Assembly (NCBI GenBank): GCA_003193925.1
Contig: PSPG01000007.1
Span: 1-64,000 of the forward strand
Reading direction: 5' to 3'
Source: Candidatus Thalassarchaeum betae
Lineage (GTDB): Archaea; Thermoplasmatota; Poseidoniia; Poseidoniales; Thalassarchaeaceae
Length of the DNA stretch: 64,000 bases
How positions within the stretch are numbered: the stretch's first letter is position 1; every line of letters starts with the position of its first letter. The notes beneath the pieces are model-generated. The model did no database searches. It saw only the letters and a list, made by a program, of their open reading frames with translations, and was not told the origin of the DNA. This document shows positions 58,158 to 64,000 of the stretch, piece after piece. Position numbers and translations under genes: made by a program.

Positions 58158-59597
58158 TCAGGGAATATCCCCCACATGACCATCCGCTTCCAGCAGCGCC
58201 GCCGTCCAGTCATTTTGAAAGACGCCTTGCGGATCAAGCGTATTGCAGACGGTGCGGAAATCATCGAACCGGGGGTAGAGAGAGGTCAGCTCGTCGGCCT
58301 CCAGTGGGCAGACTTTGCCCCAGTGCGGGCGCGCATGGAACAGTCGTGACATGCTTCGGGCCATGAAGCTCGCGAACAGGGAAAAACCAGCACGCCGTGC
58401 TGGCCTCGCGTAGCTGATGAAACTCAGCGCGTACCAGTCCTGCTCCCCGCCGCTGGCCATCGAGATCAAGGTGTCATCGGGAAGCACCCGCCGCACGCAG
58501 ATGGGGTAGTGGTGGCAGTACTTGTCGTGAAGCTCGGCCAGAGCCTCTTGCATGCCGAGCTCCTCGATTCGCTGCTGGTTGTCTGCGGACAACGCTGACT
58601 CCCTCCCGCCAGCAACCTTGATGACTTCTTGGGCAAACCCGAGCGCGTCCACCAACTGGTCTCTGAGCACGAACAACTCGATCTCAATGTGCCGAAAGGC
58701 CTCGTGCCTCATCACCAGCATGGACGAGGAGCGGTCCGTGACCTTCCAGTTGCGAATCAGGAATACCGGGACGAGGCGCCGAAAGTAAAACCGGACCAAA
58801 CGCCGACTTCGCAGCACGCGTTCCAGGAACAAGATCGGAAGGTGCAAGCCATAGTCCATCACCCCCAGCCAGTAGAGCCGGTACAGCCTGGCGAGGCGGG
58901 AACGCGGCCGGTCATGCTCACGCCGGTGTTGGCTGAAGTAGGACCAGTGCCAGGGGACGAGGTAGAACTGCTGGAGCGGAAATGACGCTTCGGCATCCAG
59001 GACGTCCGACAGCCGACGGGACTCGGTGAAATGCTCCTGTACGTTGTACTGTGCGCGGCAGCGGAGCTTCACGGCCAGGATGATTCCGAGCGAACCCAGT
59101 GAACAGCGAGCTGCCTGCAGCGGTTCTCCGGCGCTCAACTCCTCGATGATCGCCTGGCCGGTGGAAGCGTCATAGCGCGCCAGCCGCACCCCCACCACAT
59201 AGTGCGACATGCTCTGGCGTCCCGAACCGTGAGTGCCGGTGGAGATCGCCCCGGCGATCGTCTGGGCCGTGATCAGACCCAGCGAATGCAGGGTGGCGCC
59301 GTCGCGATCGAGCTCTTTGAGAAGGCGCTTGATCTGGCATCCGGCCCCAACCGTGGCAACGAACTGGTCGCCGTCGGGCTCGAGCAGGACGTCGTTCAAC
59401 CGTCGCAGGTCCAGCAGCACGCCGTCGCCGAGGACCGCATCGCTCCAGCTATGCAATCTGCCGACGGCGCGGATGCTCTGGCCGCGGTGCCTGTCGAGGA
59501 TCTGCAGGACTTCCTGCTCGTCGGCTGGGGTGTAGGCCGCCGAAGGCTTCAGCACCTGGTTGCGGCCGAAGTTCTTGCGATGCACGCCCTGAACCAC
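58158..59597 (-). CDS. FAD-linked oxidase, D-arabinono-1,4-lactone oxidase-like
   Basis: A 479-residue flavoprotein. The N-terminal FAD-binding part has SIRAVGRLHSWSDAVLGDGV and the AISTGTHGSG motif (the His carries covalent FAD in sugar-lactone oxidases); the C-terminal half has the ALO-type substrate domain ending DDFRTVCNTLDPQGVFQNDW. It probably oxidises a sugar lactone or alditol, passing electrons to O2 or cytochrome. Codon use is off-type: its 3' part favours GAA, GAT, GCG and CAA where the neighbours use GAG, GAC and GCC, a sign of recent transfer. GTG 59597. Confidence 0.88.
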   Translation of the reverse strand: MVQGVHRKNFGRNQVLKPSAAYTPADEQEVLQILDRHRGQSIRAVGRLHSWSDAVLGDGVLLDLRRLNDVLLEPDGDQFVATVGAGCQIKRLLKELDRDGATLHSLGLITAQTIAGAISTGTHGSGRQSMSHYVVGVRLARYDASTGQAIIEELSAGEPLQAARCSLGSLGIILAVKLRCRAQYNVQEHFTESRRLSDVLDAEASFPLQQFYLVPWHWSYFSQHRREHDRPRSRLARLYRLYWLGVMDYGLHLPILFLERVLRSRRLVRFYFRRLVPVFLIRNWKVTDRSSSMLVMRHEAFRHIEIELFVLRDQLVDALGFAQEVIKVAGGRESALSADNQQRIEELGMQEALAELHDKYCHHYPICVRRVLPDDTLISMASGGEQDWYALSFISYARPARRAGFSLFASFMARSMSRLFHARPHWGKVCPLEADELTSLYPRFDDFRTVCNTLDPQGVFQNDWTAALLEADGHVGDIP

Positions 59598-59635
59598 GCA
59601 CCTGCGAAGGACGGATCAGTATTGAAATCCTCGAC

Positions 59636-60157
59636 TTACCCATAGAGGTGCGAGAACTTGGCACGCACCTTCGCCAACTTCGGAGACACCACCATCTGAC
59701 AGTACGGGTTCATGGGATTATTTGAGAAATAATCGACGTGATAAGTTTCTGCCGGCCAGAACCTCTCCAGCGGCACTACCTCGGTGACGATGGGGTCGGT
59801 GTAGTGGTCCGAGTAATCCTCGATAACGGCTAATGCCTCCTCGCGTTGTTCTTGGTCGAAGTAGAGTATGATGCTCCTGTATTGGGGACCCACGTCATTC
59901 CCCTGTCTATTGAGTTGTGTACTATCATGGATGCAGAAGAACACATCGAATAATTGTCTGCGGGAGATCACCCCGGGGTCGTACGTGATCATCACGACCT
60001 CGGCGTGCCCGGTGCGCTTGTCGCAGACCTGCTCGTAAGTCGGGTTGTCGACGTGCCCACCGGAGTATCCCGGCACCGCCTCGCTGACTCCGCGGAGTCC
60101 CTTCAGCGCTCCCTCGACGCACCAGAAGCAGCCGCCGCCGAGAACGATGCTCTCCAT
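59636..60157 (-). CDS. msrA: peptide methionine-S-sulfoxide reductase
   Basis: A 173-residue repair enzyme that reduces methionine-S-sulfoxide in proteins. The catalytic motif GGGCFWCVEGA holds Cys10; GYSGGHVDNPTYEQVCDKRT and FFCIHDSTQLNRQGNDVGPQ are standard MsrA motifs. ATG 60157 has AGGTGAGG immediately upstream, which itself overlaps the guaB stop (4-base gap), so the two are coupled. The AUG at 60211 would only extend into guaB. Confidence 0.96.
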   Translation of the reverse strand: MESIVLGGGCFWCVEGALKGLRGVSEAVPGYSGGHVDNPTYEQVCDKRTGHAEVVMITYDPGVISRRQLFDVFFCIHDSTQLNRQGNDVGPQYRSIILYFDQEQREEALAVIEDYSDHYTDPIVTEVVPLERFWPAETYHVDYFSNNPMNPYCQMVVSPKLAKVRAKFSHLYG

Positions 60158-60161
60158 CGCC

Positions 60162-61625
60162 TCACCTGCGGTAATTGGGCGCCTCGCGGGTGATCTCAAT
60201 GTCGTGGACATGGCTCTCGGAGAGGCCCGCGTTGGTGATTCGGACGAAGTTGCAGTTGACCTTCATCTCGGCGATGGAGCCGTTGCCGGTGTAGCCCATT
60301 GACGAGCGCAGCCCACCGATCATCTGGTAGAGGGCGTTCTCAACTGGCCCCCTCGCAGGCACCCTGCCCTCGATGCCCTCGGGGACGTACTTACGGGTGT
60401 CGTCCTGTTCGGACTGGAAGTATCTCTCGTGCGCTCCCTCGCTCATCGCACCCAGCGAGCCCATTCCCCGATAGACCTTGTACGAACGGCCCTGGTAGAG
60501 GATTATCTCGCCGGGCGACTCGTCGGTGCCTGCCAGCAGCGAGCCGGCCATCACTGAGTCGGCGCCAGCGGCGATTGCCTTGGCGATGTCGCCGCTGTAC
60601 TTGATGCCGCCATCGGCGATGACGGGGATGCCGTGCCGGCTGCAGACCTCCACGACGCTCTGGACGGCGGTCAACTGCGGCACGCCGACCCCGGAGACTA
60701 TCCTGGTCGTACAGATAGAGCCCGGCCCTATGCCGACCTTCACCGCGTCTGCACCGGCCTCGATGAGCATCTCGGCGGCCTCCCCGGTGGCGATGTTGCC
60801 GGCGATGATCTGAGCGTCCTCGGGAGCCTGCTCTCGAATCGCCCTGACCGCGTCGATGACGCCGTGCGAGTGGCCGTGGGCGGTGTCGATTACCACGGCG
60901 TCAGCGTCGGCCTCGTACAGCGCCAGCGCACGCGCCACGCCCTTGTCGCCGGTGCCGGTGGCGGCTGCGACCCGCAATCGGCCCCGAGAGTCCTTGCAGG
61001 ACTTCGGATTATCGCGACTGCGCTGGATGTCCAGAACCGTCATCATCCCGGCGCAGCCACCGTCATCGTCCACGACGATGAGCCTCTCGATGCGGTGCTG
61101 GTGCAGGAGCTTCTTGGCGAGTTCCGGGTCGACGTGCTCGGGGACGGTGACAACCTCAGTGGTCATCATCGTGGAGACCTTGACCGAGTCGTCGGAGACG
61201 AACCTGATGTCGCGGTTGGTGATGATGCCGGCCAGAGTGCCTGAGTCGTCCACCACCGGGAAGCCGGAGAAGCCGTGCTGGGACTTGACAGCCCTGAGCT
61301 CACCGATGGTGCTGTCGGGTGAGATGCTGACCGGGTCTAGGACGAGCCCGGATTCGAATCTCTTGACGCGGTAGACCTCGGCGGCCTGCGCCTCCGCGCT
61401 CATGTTGCGGTGGATCACGCCGATGCCGCCGGCCTGTGCCATGGCGATGGCCATGCCGCTCTCTGTGACGGTGTCCATCGCCGCTGAGACCAACGGGATG
61501 TTGAGCGAGATGGAATTGGTCAGGCGCGTGCCGGTGTCTACCTCTGCGGGGAGGACCGCCGATTCGGCTGGGAGCAGGAGGACGTCGTCAAAGGTCAGTG
61601 CCTCGGGTATGCCGTCTTGCGCCAT
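60162..61625 (-). CDS. guaB: inosine-5'-monophosphate dehydrogenase
   Basis: A 487-residue enzyme oxidising IMP to XMP with NAD, the branch point to GMP. The TIM barrel has the catalytic Cys in [17 protein letters not shown], the flap Arg-Tyr region ([15 protein letters not shown]), and a two-CBS regulatory insert (about 95-210: [39 protein letters not shown]). Full length. ATG 61625. msrA follows on the same mRNA. Confidence 0.97.
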   Translation of the reverse strand: MAQDGIPEALTFDDVLLLPAESAVLPAEVDTGTRLTNSISLNIPLVSAAMDTVTESGMAIAMAQAGGIGVIHRNMSAEAQAAEVYRVKRFESGLVLDPVSISPDSTIGELRAVKSQHGFSGFPVVDDSGTLAGIITNRDIRFVSDDSVKVSTMMTTEVVTVPEHVDPELAKKLLHQHRIERLIVVDDDGGCAGMMTVLDIQRSRDNPKSCKDSRGRLRVAAATGTGDKGVARALALYEADADAVVIDTAHGHSHGVIDAVRAIREQAPEDAQIIAGNIATGEAAEMLIEAGADAVKVGIGPGSICTTRIVSGVGVPQLTAVQSVVEVCSRHGIPVIADGGIKYSGDIAKAIAAGADSVMAGSLLAGTDESPGEIILYQGRSYKVYRGMGSLGAMSEGAHERYFQSEQDDTRKYVPEGIEGRVPARGPVENALYQMIGGLRSSMGYTGNGSIAEMKVNCNFVRITNAGLSESHVHDIEITREAPNYRR

Positions 61626-61787
61626 TAGGTATGGCCTATGGCAACTCTACTTGAACGATTCTGCCACAGTGCCTGAATGTGCTGTTCGAGAGCTCGGATT
61701 GGTCGGAATCGCTGCGGAAATATCGCTTCGCAGGAGCGCCCCTCCACGAGCAATTTCCCGTAGTCCCGCCGTCGACTTCAAGAACCC

Positions 61788-61793
61788 CTTATG
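61788..61793 (+). promoter_or_regulatory. CTTATG promoter box of the RimB-like gene
   Basis: CTTATGG lies 27-32 bases before ATG 61820, matching the CTTATG boxes of three other genes in the window. Confidence 0.5.
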
Positions 61794-61819
61794 GCCGCGC
61801 CCGGCCAAGAGAGATTGTC

Positions 61820-62263
61820 ATGTACGAGCTCGCAATGATAGGCTGGCGCGAGTGGGTCGGGATACCCGAGCTCGAGGACGAGCCGCTGCTCGCCAAGATG
61901 GACACCGGAGCGTGGTCGAACACCCTCCACGCGAGTGACATCGAGGTCGTCGAGTCGGACATCGAGACCCGTGTCAGGTTCCGCCTCTCGAAGGACGGCG
62001 ATTGGGTCGAGCGGCCGCTCGCCGACTGGCGTCGCGTGCGCGATACCGGGGGCCACGACACCATGCGCCCGGTCATCCGCACCACCCTCGAGATCGCAGG
62101 CATGGACTACGACATCGAGCTCTGCCTGAAGGATCGCTCGCTGATGCGCCACAGGTTCATCCTTGGCAGGAAGTTCCTGCGCCACGGCTTCTGCGTCCAC
62201 CCGGGGCGGCAGTGCATCCACTCTAGCGCGCGCTCGTTGCCCAGGATAGTCATGCAACTCTGA
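61820..62263 (+). CDS. retropepsin-like ATP-dependent zinc protease family protein (RimB-like)
   Basis: About 147 residues. [20 protein letters not shown], with [12 protein letters not shown] next, is the signature of the PF05618-type family: an Asp-Thr-Gly aspartic-protease-like motif in a small beta barrel. [20 protein letters not shown] completes the domain. In bacteria such proteins accompany RimK-type ATP-grasp ligases and remove their poly-glutamate products. No RimK is next to it here. ATG 61820 is chosen; CTTATG lies 27-32 bases before it. Confidence 0.85.
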   Translation: MYELAMIGWREWVGIPELEDEPLLAKMDTGAWSNTLHASDIEVVESDIETRVRFRLSKDGDWVERPLADWRRVRDTGGHDTMRPVIRTTLEIAGMDYDIELCLKDRSLMRHRFILGRKFLRHGFCVHPGRQCIHSSARSLPRIVMQL

Positions 62264-62314
62264 GCCCCGCTGGCGAGTGCTGAAATGCTCTTGCGAGTAC
62301 GGCTGAGCGTGACG

Positions 62315-62974
62315 ATGGATGGCAGGGAGTCTGCTTACAGCCTGGTCAGCGAGCCTTCGCCGTGGTGGCTGCGTGGCCTTGCCATCATCATGGCTCTCCT
62401 AGTCATAATGATGGCGTTGGGGGCTCTCTCAGGCATCCTCACTCCCATGCTCATCGATAGGTATCTTCCCGATGACTGGGAGGAGATCGAGCCCTACCCC
62501 GAGGACGGGACGGAGGAGGATATCGCCAACTGGACTGAGGACAAGAAATTCTGGGACGAGTTGGTTGATTACATGGACGGCATGATGGGGGTGTTGGAGT
62601 TCTCCGCCTTGTACAGCGGGTTGCTCGTGATTCTGGGGCTGTTCTGCATCCCTGTTCTGTGGAAGGGCGATCGCGAGCTCGGAATCAAGCTGGTTGGAGC
62701 CTGGATAGGAATCAACCTGCTAGGAGGAGTAGTGATGATGTGGATGGTGTCTAAGGTCGGCTTCTACCCGCAGCTCGACTTCGGACCGGAGGCTGGTGGA
62801 ACTGAGATTCCTGAGGCCATCAACACGCTCAGCGCGATTGCGAGCGGCGCTCAGATTGTCATCTGCAACGGAATCCTGCTCGCTATCCTCGTCCTCGTCG
62901 CGAGTAAGTCCAAGCCCGAGACATCCTTCGACATTCCCTCTGGATTCCGTCCGAGCGAGCCTCCCCAATCTTGA
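62315..62974 (+). CDS. membrane protein of unknown function, about four helices
   Basis: About 219 residues. Hydrophobic segments at roughly 22-45 (GLAIIMALLVIMMALGALSG), 92-115 (LEFSALYSGLLVILGLFCIP), 125-145 (GAWIGINLLGGVVMMWMV) and 180-200. An acidic loop (DDWEEIEPYPEDGTEEDI) follows helix 1. No family recognised. Its stop lies 26 bases before a YbjQ gene. ATG 62315 is favoured (TGAAATG box about 30 bases before), ATG 62285 would add 10 residues. Confidence 0.7.
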   Translation: MDGRESAYSLVSEPSPWWLRGLAIIMALLVIMMALGALSGILTPMLIDRYLPDDWEEIEPYPEDGTEEDIANWTEDKKFWDELVDYMDGMMGVLEFSALYSGLLVILGLFCIPVLWKGDRELGIKLVGAWIGINLLGGVVMMWMVSKVGFYPQLDFGPEAGGTEIPEAINTLSAIASGAQIVICNGILLAILVLVASKSKPETSFDIPSGFRPSEPPQS

Positions 62975-63000
62975 AGCATCTATCACTGCGTGGTAGGAGC

Positions 63001-63336
63001 ATGGAACCGATGGTACAAGGCATACTAGTGGTGAATACGGAAACGATACCGGGCATGATGATCACCGAGACTCTCGGCGTGGTCAGCGGCTCGACGGTGA
63101 GAGCGAAGAACGTCTTTAGAGACTTCACACAGGGACTCAGGAACGTCGTGGGCGGCGAGCTCGTGAAGTACACCGAGTTGCTCGAGGAGTCGCGCAATGA
63201 GGCAATCGGTCGGATGGTGTCAGATGCGACGTCCAGAGGTGCGACAGCGATAGTCAACGTCAGGTTCGCGACCTCCGCTGTAACGGCGGGTGCTGCTGAG
63301 CTATTCGCCTACGGAACCGCCGTGAAGGCAGAGTGA
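63001..63336 (+). CDS. YbjQ/DUF74-family protein
   Basis: A 111-residue protein. MITETLGVVSGSTVRAKNVF, RDFTQGLRNVVGGELVKY and the AIVNVRFATS...YGTAVK ending match the YbjQ family of small homo-oligomeric, proposed heavy-metal-binding proteins. It is a complete stand-alone domain. The stop overlaps the next coding frame, which encodes a membrane-attached version. ATG 63001 or 63010 could be the start. Confidence 0.85.
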   Translation: MEPMVQGILVVNTETIPGMMITETLGVVSGSTVRAKNVFRDFTQGLRNVVGGELVKYTELLEESRNEAIGRMVSDATSRGATAIVNVRFATSAVTAGAAELFAYGTAVKAE

Positions 63337-63353
63337 GAGCCGAGGTGATTCAG

Positions 63354-63989
63354 GTGATCGATAGCGACGCTCCCAGACGGAGGGTGCTGGCCATCACAGC
63401 GCTGCTCTTGGTGGTAGGCTTCGCTGGCGTGGTCTCCGCCGCAGAACATGGGGGCGGTGGTGAAAGTGGATTGGAATGGCTTCTTTGGGGCCCCTTGATT
63501 CTGTTTGGTATTATTATCACGATTATTGGCATCGTCTGGGTGGTCGGCTACCCGATTTTGCTCGCCTGGGCAGTTCTGTTCAGCGGCAAGAAGCTGGATG
63601 ACCAGATTGCCGACACTGTGCAGAGGGAGGGGCAGACGCTCGCTACTCTGGGAAGAGACCCTCTGACAACCATAGACGGCGGCTATCGCACGGACATCAC
63701 ATCGTGCGGCATCGTCTGGGCGGGTGTGGTCTACGGGCCCAGTCACTGGTTCCTATTGCGCGGGTTTCTGAACAATCTGATCGGCGGCTCGATAGACGTC
63801 TTCCAGAAGGTCGTCTCAGCCGGTAGAGCCGAGGCCATGCAGCGGCTGCGCGAGCAGGCGGTCACCCACGGCTATGACGATGTGATCAACGTACGCATAG
63901 ACACTTCTAACATGGCGCCACAGGGAGCCAAGAGCTTGGTCAAGGCCGTCGAGATCTTCGCCTACGGCACCGGCGTCAAGTACGGCTAG
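63354..63989 (+). CDS. membrane-anchored YbjQ-like protein
   Basis: About 211 residues. An N-terminal hydrophobic segment (VLAITALLLVVGFAGVVSA) and a second (GPLILFGIIITIIGIVWVVG with the next helix) precede a YbjQ-like domain (VFQKVVSAGRAEAMQRLREQ, YDDVINVRIDTS, IFAYGTGVKYG). GTG 63354 is chosen because AGGTGA ends 5 bases earlier; GTG 63333 overlapping the previous stop is possible. Together with the preceding soluble YbjQ and a four-helix protein, it forms a small membrane cluster that ends 11 bases before the window edge. Confidence 0.8.
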   Translation: MIDSDAPRRRVLAITALLLVVGFAGVVSAAEHGGGGESGLEWLLWGPLILFGIIITIIGIVWVVGYPILLAWAVLFSGKKLDDQIADTVQREGQTLATLGRDPLTTIDGGYRTDITSCGIVWAGVVYGPSHWFLLRGFLNNLIGGSIDVFQKVVSAGRAEAMQRLREQAVTHGYDDVINVRIDTSNMAPQGAKSLVKAVEIFAYGTGVKYG

Positions 63990-64000
63990 GACTCGTCGTA

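Overview
This 64 kb window is GC-rich, densely coded archaeal DNA. The archaeal markers are RadA, RNA polymerase subunit K, a Hel308-type helicase, a KEOPS Cgi121-like protein, a TYW2-type tRNA modification enzyme, an NFACT/RqcH protein and an initiator tRNA-Met with an A1:U72 pair. They sit among bacterial-looking genes: UvrC, IMP dehydrogenase, MsrA, oligoribonuclease, tryptophan 2,3-dioxygenase, and the heme O/heme A synthases of an aerobic respiratory chain. This mix, with very large secreted or membrane-anchored proteins, suggests a marine planktonic euryarchaeon (Marine Group II/III, Poseidoniia-like). That placement is an inference. The window has 2 tRNAs, about 57 protein genes, and no CRISPR array, rRNA or insertion sequence.

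Layout. 0-10 kb: tRNA-Gln, a small membrane protein and aldo/keto reductase, a NUDIX-metallo-beta-lactamase fusion, a DUF3592-like membrane protein with a Gly/Arg repeat tail, NFACT, tryptophan dioxygenase and thiolase. 10-20 kb: rpoK, ctaA-ctaB, a LeuA/HMGL-family enzyme, a 1258-residue subtilase with P-domain and Asp-rich repeats, an aspartoacylase-like zinc enzyme, and a hotdog thioesterase. 19-29 kb: hel308, cgi121, a CxxC mini-protein, an M3 peptidase, MFS, radA, initiator tRNA-Met and pyrC. 29-41 kb (accessory): a beta-propeller lipoprotein, two secreted proteins sharing a duplicated promoter and signal peptide (one a double dockerin), pcm, a dienelactone-hydrolase-like enzyme, an inverted-repeat-rich intergenic block, GNAT, a membrane-bound winged-helix protein, an M29-like peptidase, thiamine pyrophosphokinase, an AI-2E family protein, two glycosyltransferases and a truncated phosphatidylcholine-synthase-like gene. 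41-54 kb: a 1548-residue beta-helix surface protein, two stand-alone RAM-domain proteins, a winged-helix STAND NTPase, uvrC and a 987-residue surface protein. 53-64 kb: TYW2, a JAMM-motif protein, orn, MFS, two membrane proteins, a lactone-oxidase-like flavoprotein, msrA, guaB, a RimB-like protein, and a membrane/YbjQ cluster.

Expression logic. Two start classes are visible. One has TATA-like boxes (often CTTATG) 24-32 bases before the start codon, implying leaderless mRNAs. The other has a strong AGGTGA Shine-Dalgarno, often with GTG or TTG starts. Convergent genes end within -27 to +18 bases of each other at all twelve junctions seen, leaving essentially no terminator space.

No single multi-gene defence or mobile system is evident. 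The most unusual items are the duplicated promoter/signal-peptide pair around pcm, the self-complementary block at 34.1-34.3 kb, the truncated bacterial-type phospholipid gene ending in a 16-base palindrome, the Gly/Arg-repeat membrane protein, and the wHTH-STAND NTPase beside twin RAM proteins.
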